Counted from the first letter of the stretch, positions 21,438-32,475 are shown. The stretch: DNA of 64,000 nt from Ophioderma brevispina (GCA_023653785.1 JAMKCH010011864.1:49727-113726); one strand, 5' to 3'. A program made the numbers and translations. The notes: generated by a model from the letters alone, not told the origin.

Positions 21438-22531
21438 AGTCACACAGAAGACAGCTCCCGACCCAACCACTTCCCAACTACACAAGACCGCATTTTTTTC
21501 AAAATCGGCTACAGTCTTGTTCAAACTTGCAAAATTTACAATTTTTATCCCGACCAGGGATGATTAGTCTGCAAGTATCCCCGTCGTCAACGAGGCAAGG
21601 GATGCTGAAACGCCGAGCAGTAGGCGACAGCATCATTGAATCAACAAGATCCAGCATGTTTAATTGGCGACGCCACTTGTTCAGTCCCCGATTTGTCGCC
21701 GACCTTGAAACGACGGCACAAGTTGTGACATGTCGCTGTCAAGACTGCTCGTCGATTGGTCGCGGAGTTCTTGACGCCAAGAAAGGTCCCGTCACATGAA
21801 GACAACCCGCGACTCGACCCAACCTCTTCCCAACTACACAAGACCACATTTCTTTCCAAATCGGCTGCAGTCTTGTTAAAATTACAAGACAAGAGATGCT
21901 GAATCGCCGAGCAGTAGGCGATCAAGCATGTCACTTGTTCAGTTCTCAATCAGTCGCAGACCTTAACACGACAGCACACGTTGCTGTCAAGACTTCAAGT
22001 CGGCGACTTATCTTCTGTAGTCGCCGAGTTTAGTCGCCGATTCAACATGTCCAGTTGGCTTGCATTTTCTCTCCCGCTTGGCATACTCATTGCCGACCAC
22101 TTTCCAACTGCACACAACCACTCATGATGCGCACCAACTCATCGGCTACCGCTTCCAAACCGCTCATGTGTTCAAGCCGACCTTCCCGATTCCAAAACCC
22201 GCCCCGATTTTTTAAGCTGCAAGAAAAAATCGTGGCGGGTTTTTTCACATTTGCCACGTGCTCCCAGACTTGGCCAAAACTACACCTGAAAAAGGAAAAT
22301 TACTCACGATTTTCGAAAAAATGGCCAATCGACACCAGTCTTGAGCAGTCTGGAAGCGGTTTTCTAGCAAATAATGGGTAGGACTACAGACGACTGCACA
22401 GAACAGGCCCAGACCTTGCCAGAACTACACATGAAAAAGAAAAACTGCTCACGATTATCGAAAATTGGCCAATCGGCACCAGTCTGGAGCAGTGTGGAAG
22501 TGGTTTTCTAGCAAAAATCGGCTGTGTGACT
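21438..22531. mobile_element. ~1.1-kb non-autonomous element with internal direct repeats
   Basis: Its short termini are inverted: AGTCACACAG at 21438 and CTGTGTGACT ending at 22531. The interior is more GC-rich than the flanks and is assembled from duplicated blocks. CCCAACTACACAAGACC occurs at about 21471 and 21828, GATGCTGAA(A/T)CGCCGAGCAG at about 21600 and 21895, and a ~155-bp block with ACTCACGATT and CGGTTTTCTAGCAAA at about 22265 and 22420. CGGCT(A/G)CAGTCTTG recurs throughout. Open frames on both strands (21527-21949, 22055-22381) have no recognised domain. It is best read as a non-autonomous DNA transposon; the superfamily is unassigned. Confidence 0.6.
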
Positions 22532-22697
22532 GAGCCTTTAGGTATGTTTTTTTTTCACATTTAGAATTCTCACAGAGGAAATACAACAATTTCACGCCAA
22601 AGTACAAGCTATTAATTCAAAAAAATAACAAAATTGTCAACATATGGTAACCAGAAAATTTGTTTAGCCTTGGGGCCTGATCTTTGGTAATTTAGTT

Positions 22698-22821
22698 GAG
22701 AGTCGTATCAAGTCACTGCAGTCCTAATGAGAGTCGTATCAAGTCACTGCAGTCCTAATGAGAGTCGTATCAAGTCACTGCAGTCCTGTTAAGAGTCGTA
22801 TCAAATCACTGCAGTCCTGAC
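22698..22821 (+). repeat. Four-copy 31-bp minisatellite
   Basis: Units start at 22698, 22729, 22760 and 22791 and read GAGAGTCGTATCAAGTCACT followed by GCAGTCCTAAT. The first three are virtually identical and the fourth has a few changes. Units are contiguous with no spacers. Confidence 0.95.
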
Positions 22822-23124
22822 CATGTGTTGATGTCCTAGATCTAAATATCAAGCGCTGAAACATGAAAAAAATGGTAATACTAAAAATTAGTAATAACTA
22901 CATAGTAATTAGTAAAAGGGATTAAGTAAAACAAATAGTTAAAATGTAATTTCCCCAAAATGGTCCTCTACAAATGCATACTAGCTGTTTGAATTGACCT
23001 TCGGTTTCCGGAAAATGTAGTAGTTCGTTGGCTGGGTGGGTCCCCGTGTGCATGAGATGTGCCCTAAGTTTACTCTTCACAGCCATGTACTAGACCATCA
23101 GACATAACAAAAACGTGAGGGTAG

Positions 23125-23725
23125 ACCTTTGCCGCCAAAATGCCATTTAACACCATATAATGGCGTTTTCATAGCCATTAGGCCTATATGGAGTGAAAAG
23201 GCCCAGTATTGTAGTTTTTTTCTATTTTTGTTTATGTCAAATGTATATATAGAGCGGTCACATTCACCACTTAAATTATTCCATATTGACGGCGCTTTTC
23301 AAAATGGCCGCCAAATGCTATTTAGCACCTTATAATAGCCATAAAATGTGATAAAATGGTCCAGTTTTTCAGTGTTTTCCTATATTTGTTGATGTCATAT
23401 GTATAGAGTGATCACATTCCCTACTTAAATGTATTTGTAATTGAGGGCGCTTTTCAAAATGCAATTTAGCACCTCATAATGATGTTTTAATAGCCAAAAA
23501 AGGGGTGAAATGCCCCATTTTTTTCAATGTTTTCCTCTATATTTGTGGATGCCAAGTGTATAGAGCGGTCACATTCACCACTTAATTATATTACTAATGG
23601 AGGACGCTTTTCAAAATAGCCACCAAACGCGATTTAATACTTAATAATGAAGTTTTTTATAGCCAAAAAGGGTGAAATGGCTCAGTTTTTCAGTGTTTCC
23701 CCATTTGTTGAATTTTTCTCCATCA
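23125..23725 (+). repeat. Satellite-like tandem array, ~155-bp unit, four units
   Basis: Each unit contains CGCTTTTCAAAATGGCCGCC (or a variant), ATTTAGCACCTTATAATG, GGTGAAATGGCCCAG, TTTTCCTATATTTGTTGATG, and GAGCGGTCACATTCACCACT. Anchors lie near 23130, 23295, 23450 and 23605. Units differ by small indels, indicating an old array. No coding capacity. Confidence 0.85.
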
Positions 23726-23868
23726 TTTTTTGAGTTATTCAGTATTTAACATAATTGTGGTTTCATTTTCTCTTTTCCTTACAGTTATTTTTGATATTAA
23801 TGATTTTCTAGTTATGTTTCAGTTTAATGGATTTGATGATTTGATTTATCCAGTACAATGCTGTTATT

Positions 23869-25481
23869 GTTGATATTACAATCCAAGTGCTGATATGCGC
23901 TTAGCCAGCTGCCATCTCGACATTGCAATATGATTGACGATTTCCTGTTAGCAGCATAATAATAATTGGCAATCGTGCTGTAAGGAGGAGAGAAGATTTC
24001 CACACGACATATAGTGGACACGATGGCCAATGTCTGAAAGCTGAAGACAAAATTCTGCAGCATATTTGGGGATTTCACAGACACAGCTTTGGATTATGTG
24101 TGGAAGTCTATGTCAGCTGCAAACAGACTTGATATAGTCTTTGATTCTTACCATGACAAATCTGGGAAGGACTCTGAGCAAAACAAACGTAAAGTCATGC
24201 ACACCAATTAAATTGAATGACACAACAATCACTCGGGATTCCACCCCTTCCTGTCGAGATATGGGTTGAATGGTTAGTTTGTAGAGTTTGAGGTAAAGTG
24301 TATAGAAGGGTCAGAATCGCCAATAAACAGTCGAGTCGACAGGTTCTGGGCACAAATAGTAACAAGGAGAAATGCCAGGAGAGCAATTCTCCATGGTTTA
24401 ATCTGCAAAAACGCAGTCAAATCACCATACAATAGAAAATATACTCAAGTTTCATTCAGGATGACGGCTATACCTTGCTTCTCTCTTTGGTGGTTCCAAT
24501 AATGGGGTTCCCGAGAGTTTCACTAGATTCGAAGAGGCTGATGTGTATCATTCCTCATCATGCTATGTATACAGTCAATGCCAGTCACAACTGACTGTAG
24601 TGCTGTTTTTCATTGACTGATGCATTGGGCTATTACTCTACTATGATTTGTATTCCCATGGATTACATTGGAATGCACCGATTGTAGCGATCTTGGTTTG
24701 GATATGATTTAAGAATGCCTGCATGTGACAAGTTCTTGATATTTTGATACAAAAGTAAGATCCTTTGGAAACATTATTCTGGTTTGTCCTTTGTTGTGGT
24801 TATGAACCATAACTACAGAAACGGCCTTAGGAAGTTGTGGCTACCTGAGGATTGAGGTGCTAATGCAGCTGATTAAATTACGTTTTTTTAATAAGTCTAG
24901 GTCAGATTTGTTAAGAATCTGTTAATTTGATTGGTCATCTCGAAAAAACCAACCCCCCCCCATCAGGGATACCGTTTATTGGTCTGTTATGAGGTGACCC
25001 TTATATACACTTTAAATCAACAAAGGGGAACTCTACAAAACTAGAACATTTCAACCCATAGCTCGACAGAAGGGGTAAATCCCGATGATGTTGTTAATTC
25101 AATTTAATTGGTAATGCCATGACTTGACGTTGTTTTCGTCAGAGTTACTTCACAGATTTGTCATTGTAAGAATAAAAGATATATATCAAACCTATTTGCA
25201 GCTGCATGCAGACTTCCAAACATGATTCCAAAGCTATGTCTGAGAAAATCCCCACAATGTTGCGGCAGAATTTGTCTTCAAGCTTTGAGACATGCATTGG
25301 CCATCATGTCACTATGTATGTCATGTGGAAATCTTTTTTCTCTACGAGATGCTCACAGAACGATTGCCAATTATAATTACGCGGCCATCAGGAAATCGTC
25401 ACAATCATTTCGCTTCATCGAGGTTACAGCTGGCTAAGCCACAACCTATCAGCACTGCTAGATTTGTAATATAACCAACGT
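23869..25481. repeat. 1.6-kb long inverted repeat, arms ~460-510 bp
   Basis: The left arm (23869-24331) and right arm (24966-25481) are imperfect reverse complements across their whole length. Paired blocks are TTGTCTTCAGCTTTCAGACAT-like text, ATTGCCAATTATTATTATGC against ATTGCCAATTATAATTACGC, AGGAAATCGTCA on both arms, and ACCAATTAAATTGAAT with ATTCAATTTAATTGG. The ~635-bp centre is single-copy. The outer arm ends contain a block also present in the SINE at 12241 (AGGAAATCGTCACAATCATT and flanks). Part of the left arm has coding character (24085-24200). This may be a long-TIR DNA element, or a mobile-element gene fragment captured and duplicated head to head. Confidence 0.8.
24085..24200 (+). 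pseudogene. Possible coding remnant inside the inverted repeat
   Basis: The plus frame reads DYVWKSMSAANRLDIVFDSY, then a short charged run (HDKSGKDSEQNKRK). The R-(L/V)-D-(I/V)-VFD-x-Y core followed by a basic stretch resembles a block I have seen in large uncharacterised proteins associated with mobile elements in marine invertebrates; I cannot name the family. The equivalent right-arm sequence (25110-25215, minus strand) keeps parts of the block but has stops. Function is unknown. Confidence 0.3.
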
Positions 25482-28400
25482 TTTAATTAGGGCCATTTTC
25501 TACATAAACCAATGGCATTTATTTGGTGGTGTGTTGCAAAACAATGTTGGGATGTGGTGTTCAGTGCTACTCTTGTTAGAGCAGGAGCACGGACCTGGGT
25601 CCATCATCGTACATTCACCCCCCCCATCCCAATACAGAAAAAGGTTGGACACCTTCGGTGTTATTATAGACCCTATATAATCCAATGTTATTTAGTACTC
25701 TCAACGTACTCTAATTGTGGGTCACTTTTTTCGATAGGAGCAAGTTATGGTTACACAGGGTCAAACTTTTTAAAATGCTTCAATCATGCTGAAAGTATGT
25801 CCGTCTTCTTGTCATAAGAATTTTAAAAAATAGGGTCATTGGTTTGGTGTATAGGTAAATGGCTTCTAAAATGTTATAAAAGGGCATTCCAATTCTCAGG
25901 GGTCAAAATCAGAAGTTGCTCCAATTTTGGTGTAAAAAATAAGGAAAGGTTGTTCAATTATGGCGTATCTAGTCTCAAACAATAAGGGAATAGTTTGTAG
26001 CATCTGCCACCATTGGACAAAAAGGTATAGGGCAACAGAATCACTTGTATTGGTGTTGACCTTTTTTAACCTTTCCTCTCGGTAATAAAACAGTTAATCA
26101 TAGATCAAAACTATACTTTGTATGAGTACTCTTTCCTCAGGCAATAATTTACAAGTATTTAAAATATAATCAGATTAAATTTTAAAATTTGGACCCTGTG
26201 TACAAATTGAGATGACCTTTTTTATCATTTAGTTCAACAGTTTTAATTGTCCTAAATTTTGTACTTTCTGTACCTTTTTTGGTCCTAATTTTGAATGGAA
26301 TGTTGATTGCTGGCTGGCAAAATATCCTACCTATGCCGCTGTAAGGCTCATGTGGATTTCATAAGATATGAGGCTTTACATCAGAACAAATGGACATGGA
26401 ATGAAAGTTCAGACATTCCAGTTACTGGTTAGCCTGATTAAGTTATAAAAGCAATAGCAATTACAAAGCAGGCTGATGTTACTGTGCCTGAAAACATTTA
26501 ATCATTACTTCACATATGCTATCCAACAAGGACAGTGCAGTGGGTTGGAATACTTGTACATACATGAATGAGGAAACTGACTTGTGGTGATCTGGGTATC
26601 ATAGATCATATCCAAAACAGGGGGTGCATTTTCTAAATACATTGGTGAAGAAAGCCACTGAACTGTGCCAGGGAATTGAGATTTACTAGCTAATAGTGAA
26701 TTGGGTACTTTTTGCACTGAAAATATTCGTAGTCGAACTGATGCCTATAAGGGAGAAAGAAGACAGTTGCGGTAATTGATAGTAATTTTGTTAATTGTTG
26801 AACATTTCAAAGTTTCGTGTGTATGAGATAAATGATACAGACATACACAGTTGGAACTAATAAATACCTCAAAAAGACGGTCTGGTGAATTTATTTAGTG
26901 ATTCATCTAGGGCCAATGAGTCCTTGTTGTATTCGACCCATTAAAATGCCGGAATAACTCAAGTTCGGCATATTATAGGGGTATATCAAATCAAACCCAA
27001 AAACATGAAGAATTGGTATGTGTCGTACGCTATCTCTATTTATAAAATGCAAGCAATTCATTGAAACTATGTGCATGTCAAAAAGTTTAGATTTTACGGC
27101 ATACTTCCAGTATGTTTTTTACTAAATAATCTATTCTAAAATAATAAATCTAAATACTTTTCTTACCATAAAACTAAGGTGGTGGGTGTTGTAGTTGTGG
27201 TGGTGGTTGTGGTGGGGTGGTGTTGGTTATGTTGGTGTTGGTTGTGGTGTGGTGTTGGGGTTGTGTTTGGTGCGTGGTGGTGGTGGTTGGTTTTGTTGTG
27301 GTGGTGGTGGTGGTTCTGCTTCCATACTGGGTTAGTTATGTATTACTTATATTTACTCTAGAAAATTTATTGTAACCGTTGTTGATACCAAAATAGCTAA
27401 AAATAATTTATAATAAAAAAATAATAATAATAATTATCTCAATAAAGTTTCCATACATTTTGCAAAATCGAATCAGAGATTTTTTGAATTGTGTTCTGTG
27501 TGTACTAATTAAAAAAAGTCAAACTTAGAGTAAAGATAGTCACATCAATGCTATGTTTTTCGTTTTTTTTGATGCAGCAGTAGTAGTAAACATCTATGTC
27601 TACTATAAATTTACCACGGGATGCTGTGTATACAAAAATTCCGGCTCCACAATTTCGGTTGTCGATTTTATATATGAACGACATAGAAATTTCAGTTTGA
27701 GCTTAGCTATTTCACACAATGATTAGTACATGGACAAGCATTATGTATAGGCAAAAACACGATTTTTTTAAAACTTGAGGGCGCCATCCTCGGAATATCT
27801 CTGAGTCAGCCTTTAAGACAGCACCAAAATATCATCAACAACTCATCAGCATAGTGATACCACAAAACAAGGTGATCATAAAGGTCACTTTCACTCAATA
27901 TCTTAATAAAGACCAATTAATTGCCTCCATTAGTCGAAATTGATTCAAAGCACATTATGTACACACGACGTTGTTGACTCCTTGGGCCGGCAGACCTGTT
28001 AACCGATTAGTCACTATTTTATTGATTTCATTTTTCATTCAAAAACTTCAATATTGAAACATGCGAACCGTTAACTATTATGGAGGAATTATTACTCCAT
28101 ATAATTTATAATCACTGTGACCTTTAACAGTTTCATAATAAGATTTATTCGGTGATTTCTAAACAAAAGAATGGGCGGAAATTCCATCACTTTATTGAAT
28201 TGGTAATGGTAGATAGTTTGCCAATCTGAGTGGGTGGAGTATATTTAATACAATTATTTTGCAAGCGCTAAGAAAAAAAGTGCTGATGTCAACGCTATTT
28301 AACCAAACATGAGTATATCTATTTAATGCAAACACACAACCAGAAGACAGACTCTTTCTATTCTAAAGGTCAGAAGTAGGAAAGTCGTCCTCCAAAATCT

Positions 28401-28889
28401 GTATACACTTTTCAGACAGGTTTGACAAACTTATTTTTTCTGTATAATATAAGTGCGGATTTTCTGCAGTTGTTTGAATGAAGGTGATGTGAAGTGGGGT
28501 CAATGCAAATAGAGTGGGCGAATGCTTGGTATGTTCTACAGAAAATCAGTTCATATTGTCTGAAATATACCACCCATTAAATGTACGCAAATTGCAGCTA
28601 TCTTATAGTAAATCCAAGCGGTCCCGAGGCTTCCAAAACTTTTTGGACACCGTCCACTGTTCGGGAGACGAGGCATTTTGTATCCACAGAATCAATAACA
28701 TCTCAAGAGGCCAAACTGGATATGTTTTTTTTATTTATCGTCTAGACCTATATCATGCACGCAGGCGCTATAAAGTTTATGCAGCTATTTGCAAGTTCAG
28801 TCTTTGTATTGTTCTATTACTTTATTGATTTTATTTTAAAAATTGCTATTTCAACATTTTGCTGCCATAAGAAATGTTTTAAATATCAT
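25482..28889. other. No gene seen over ~3.4 kb
   Basis: AT-rich sequence with no recognised protein, RNA or repeat boundary apart from the G/T-rich tract at 27178. Short open frames (25512-25817, 28514-28828 plus) have no motif, coding context or splice-supported continuation that I can see. This is the emptiest stretch of the window, so unique host intergenic or intronic DNA is likely. Confidence 0.5.
27178..27318. repeat. G/T-rich low-complexity tract
   Basis: An irregular run of GGT, GTT and TGG words about 140 bp long, with almost no A or C on the plus strand. The plus-strand open frame through it (Val/Trp-rich) is an artefact of composition. Confidence 0.95.
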
Positions 28890-29211
28890 CTATCCCCTCA
28901 TTAATCTTCACTTTCGTCCGATTCTCTCTCGCTGTCAGAATCCTCTGCTAATTTCAACAAAAACTTGTTCAATTTCAATGTCACAGATGTTCTCTTTATC
29001 CCAATAACAGCTCTCCACATTTAAGATGTATCGCACTGCATTTGTCTAGTCAGAAGTTGTAATTTGTTCCACTGCCTCATCGAATGATCTTTTAATCGCT
29101 GCCATACTGAATTGTGGATTGTTCCTAGAAACGTAACCCTTAATGTTGGCCGATATTAGCTCTTCGGGGTTCAAGTCACAGTGGTAGAGAGGCAACCGTA
29201 CAATTTCATAG
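28890..29211 (-). pseudogene. DDE transposase pseudogene (Tc1/mariner class), C-terminal part
   Basis: The minus strand reads YEIVRLPLYHCDLNPEELIS from 29210, the diagnostic VxRLPPYHCxLNPIE block that carries the last acidic catalytic residue of DDE_3-type transposases of the Tc1/mariner superfamily. NIKGYVSRNN and SCYWDKENICDIEIE follow, then an acidic tail (EDSDSERESDESED). One in-frame TAG replaces the usual Trp after TTSD, and a frameshift precedes the acidic tail, so it is dead. The gene continues on the far side of the solo LTR at 29212-30240. Confidence 0.8.
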
Positions 29212-30240
29212 TGTTATGACGTCTCGTGGACGCCTAAGGTCAGAAATACCTTTCAAACACAAATGAATGAGCCCCGCGCACAAATGATCTAAATTATATA
29301 TAATAAACAGTTTTAATGATCTTTACTTGATTTGGTTCAAGAACTTGGCATGTCCAAAACAAAATTACATATACACAATTAGTTAAGTTTACTTATGGTT
29401 TACTAGTGTCCTGTGTTGAAGCGTTGCAGTTCAACGATGACACGTCCCCACAGCGAAGACTCCAAAATGACAGCGCACAAGTTCATACAAAACTCCCCAG
29501 GCATCACACTCCAAGGGAATCTTCTCAGTCCTGAAGGTAATCTTGTCCAGCAGTTCAAGACGACAAGGTTAAATTAAGTCCCTCGACGATAATAAATCCA
29601 CAGTATATTAGTCAAGAGAGACACCACGATTCTATCTGTCCACATTTGGAATCCTATTTTGATTCCCAGCCTCGGCTTCAAAGACCCGAAGTAGAATAAT
29701 TACAGCAAATCTGCTCACATGGATTATATATCCTGGCACTTTACAGGTTTGCTCCTCAAGGAAAGAGTAAAACTAGCATCTTCTAGCTACTTGTTTATAT
29801 AGTGGCTGATGGCAGAGAGTCCTTCCAGCGATAGTAATTAACTCTAACGATAGATTCCCCTTTCTAACAATAATCATCCATTTCATTCTTATGCATACAC
29901 TTAAAATTACACTAGCTGACCCATCGGAATTCATCACCCGAATTTACATCACTTCATTCGTATATATAACCTATGGGGGAATTCCAGAATCTTGCAATGT
30001 TTTGATCTTTTAAAGCATAACACAGCTTACTAAGTTTGAAAATGTAGCATCCTTGGGGAATTCCCCATTTCCCCTATTGTCCAATTCTTAAACGTGCACT
30101 TAGCAAAACAAACTCTTGGGAATCCATTTCTGCTCTTGTATAGTAAACAAGTGCTTTTCCCGTGAGGAATCTTTTCTCAATAAAAGTGAGAAAGAAATTA
30201 ATATTTAAAGTTTAATCAGAACAAATGGAGGCCATATACA
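29212..30240 (-). mobile_element. Solo LTR, family 1 (same family as the LTR at 54865)
   Basis: This 1,029-bp block begins TGTTATGACGTCTC and ends CCATATACA. It aligns along its whole length with 54865-55890 (shared blocks include AGGTCAGAAATACCTTTCAA, CACAAATGA and GATCTTTACTTGATTTGG). No internal retroelement sequence adjoins either side, so it is a solo LTR left by LTR-LTR recombination. It is flanked by ATAG at 29208-29211 and ATAAG at 30241, a 4-bp target duplication with one later insertion. It split the transposase gene. Strand is inferred from the 54865 copy, which abuts a minus-strand polypurine tract. Confidence 0.85.
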
Positions 30241-30335
30241 ATAAGCCATATTTTAGCAGGATCTCAATTTCACCTTTTTGAGCTTCGTGGTTTATTTGCT
30301 TGATGACACCCCCCCTTGTAGAGCTCTTTCGTATA
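30241..30335 (-). pseudogene. DDE transposase pseudogene, segment upstream of the LTR insertion
   Basis: On the minus strand this reads KSS/ELYKGGVIKQINHEAQ-like text, then KGEIEILLKYG. It matches the stretch that precedes the VxRLPPYHC block in the same transposase type. It joins the 28890-29211 segment once the LTR and one copy of the CTAT duplication are ignored. Further upstream sequence (30340-30600) is interrupted by a (GT)n/T run near 30391-30420 and is no longer clearly coding. Confidence 0.65.
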
Positions 30336-30860
30336 CGTGGCTGGGAAATTGCTGATATTCCTATTTTACAACCATTCTTGCATTCTGATTTTTGTGTGTG
30401 TGTGTGTGTTTTTTTTTTTTGGCTAATGGGTCGGACGTTCTTTTTCGTCTAAGGTTTTAAGCTTGAAAACAACGTTATGGCTATCAGTTCGGACACTTGT
30501 CTCGTGGACAATATTAAATCAAACGAAGTTTACTATTCTAAATGGAAATGGATACTTTCAAACACCATTTTCAGTTTTAATTTGTGACATCTTTACGGTG
30601 GGTTAACACAATATTGATACAGAAAGCCCAACCACCTGTACAAGAAAGTCGGGTGCAAAGCCGTTTCTTTTCATCGTGTTTGAATTGACATAAACGATCG
30701 AAGTCATTACAGGGCTATTAAGCTCAGTCCGAGTACTACTGTAAAAGTGTAGTTAACGTTGGTTCAATACAAATGCATAGTTGGTGTGTACTAACCGAGT
30801 ATAGAGAGACATCACTTTTGACACTGTACAGAATTAATATTAACAAGCATTTAAGTAATA

Positions 30861-31028
30861 GATAAAGGATGGGAAGCACACCACCGTTATGAAAAATAAT
30901 AGGTTTTGATTAAGGTCTGGTGAGGCTGTTAGACTCCAACTAGCGGTGAGCCTGTAGGCGAATCAGGCAAGCCTAGACATTATCAAAACTCCATTATTTT
31001 TCATAACGGTGTGTTTGAATTCTTTATC
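30861..31028. repeat. 168-bp MITE with ~49-bp terminal inverted repeats
   Basis: GATAAAGGATGGGAAGCACA and CCGTTATGAAAAATAAT at the left mirror ATTATTTTTCATAACGG and TGTGTTTGAATTCTTTATC at the right. The centre also carries a dyad (ACTAGCGGTGAGCCTGTAGG region). No coding capacity; the superfamily is unknown. Confidence 0.8.
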
Positions 31029-31750
31029 TTACATATAAGTCGAGACAAGAACTGAAATCGATTTTATATAATTCATTAAGTAAAATTAAGAATATATTTC
31101 GTTTTTGATTTAAATATCTTGAATCAGCCTGATCTGATTTAGAAATGGTCCCATCTGTTAAGAAGATTATCCTATTGGCTGGTTAATCCGTGTCTAATGG
31201 TTATTTAGTAGGCAGGTTTAGATATTGAAGTAGTTAAGTAGGTACAGTTCAAATAACCCTTTCACACGTATATCTGACCCCGGATTCTGACTCCACGAAT
31301 TTTAAAATCTTGACAAAGAGTTATTCCGCGGTGCACTACCGAATGTTGGTCAACGCAGGTTAGTGCTTAAAACGTTTTAGCTGAGAAGATAACCTATCTG
31401 AGGCAATTCTTAAATAGGCTATGTCTTACGGCAATCACTAGCACTCGATTGCAATTATATAAAGAAAACAAAGGCAGAAATCCCCTTCTCTTTTTTATAC
31501 GCTTCTCCCTCAATTTTATTTTTAAAATCCGGTCTTCAGTGATTTGGCGTTATAGGTAGCAATCGCTCAATTGTTACAATTTTAAAGTAAAAGCAAAATG
31601 TTTAAATTGTTTTGTTTTGTTTTTAAATAGATTAGGAAAGATTTCCATGACTTTGAATAACTATCTTGGCCGATTCGTAGTTGATATTATTAGCCAACAA
31701 GCAAATGGTAATCCGACAATCACGATAAGCTTTTGTATTGAGTCTCCAGT
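31029..31750. other. No gene seen
   Basis: AT-rich; no recognised coding, RNA or repeat features. Confidence 0.5.
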
Positions 31751-31783
31751 TCTTTAATTGTTGTTCATTTCAACAATTAAAGA
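31751..31783. repeat. Perfect 13-bp hairpin, 7-nt loop
   Basis: TCTTTAATTGTTG and CAACAATTAAAGA pair exactly around TTCATTT. The words AAAGAGCAAAATGTTT just after it resemble GTAAAAGCAAAATGTTT at about 31590, hinting at a local duplication. Confidence 0.85.
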
Positions 31784-31847
31784 GCAAAATGTTTCGATTG
31801 TCCCTTTAAAATAGTGACATTTGCATGACATACAATCACTACTTTGG

Positions 31848-32005
31848 CTGAATCCGGGGGGGGGGCACTCCCATCTTTGAAGCCACTCGTATGTAAGGCT
31901 GTTAAGACCCTTTTTCCAGCATCGTTGTCACCCCCATTTAAAAAATCAAAAAACTTATTTTATGTTAAATTTCACCCAAAGACCCCATATTCGCATTTTA
32001 TTTGG
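31848..32005 (-). repeat. Interspersed repeat family A, copy 2 (truncated, reverse orientation)
   Basis: It starts with a poly-G run and GGCACTCCCATCTTTGA, the reverse complement of the end of copy 1. TTAAGACCC, GTTGTCACCCCCATT and TTTCACCCAAAGACCCCATA follow, reverse complements of the GGGTCTTTGGGTGA blocks. It is lost after about 32005. The plus open frame 31844-32074 overlies it and is not a gene. Confidence 0.75.
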
Positions 32006-32409
32006 CCGGAGCACAAACTTGCTGGTTTAATGCAAAAGAAGGTTGTCTTTTTTGGATTCTGTGTAGATATTTAAAATCTCTATTACGTGGCAGTCCGCTT
32101 ATGAATACTACATTAACGGTGCGTGCATCAGACCGCGGGCAGTCAACCAACTAGCCTGACCTTTTCTTTGCTTGATTCATTATAGTTTTAGACGTAAATG
32201 CCTCGAGCAAAGAATAGATAATTCTTAGCGAGCTTTGGAGAAGTATAATTCACAATTGCAAAAATTAACGAGTATTCAGACGAGAATACTAGTGTTGTCC
32301 AGAAATCAGTCAAAAAGTAATCAACTGTACACGATTAAGTGAATTGACATTTTCTTCTCTTCTCTTCCTGAGCTATAACCATGGTCACGATCACCGTGAT
32401 CATGATCAA

Positions 32410-32475
32410 CTAGAATTTCGCGGTTCTCGGCTTTTGCGCTCGCTATATTCAACGGATATAAACTGTGAGCTACTT
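32410..32475 (+). repeat. Fragment of the 3138 repeat (leading module only)
   Basis: CTAGAATTTCGCGGTTCTCG and GCGCTCGCTATATTCAA, then GGATATAAACTGTG, match the leading module at 3138-3195. The tandem units that follow it there are absent here, so the leading module is either a mobile unit in its own right or the conserved end of one. Confidence 0.75.

Noticed and set aside
22698..22821. Possible CRISPR-like array
   Set aside because: Units are directly contiguous with no variable spacers, and the context is a eukaryotic genome full of retroelements.
27179..27361. Plus-strand Val/Trp-rich open frame
   Set aside because: It follows the G/T-rich low-complexity tract; composition alone creates it.
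28514..28828. 104-codon plus-strand open frame as a gene
   Set aside because: No recognised motif, and no conserved-looking composition or neighbouring exon.
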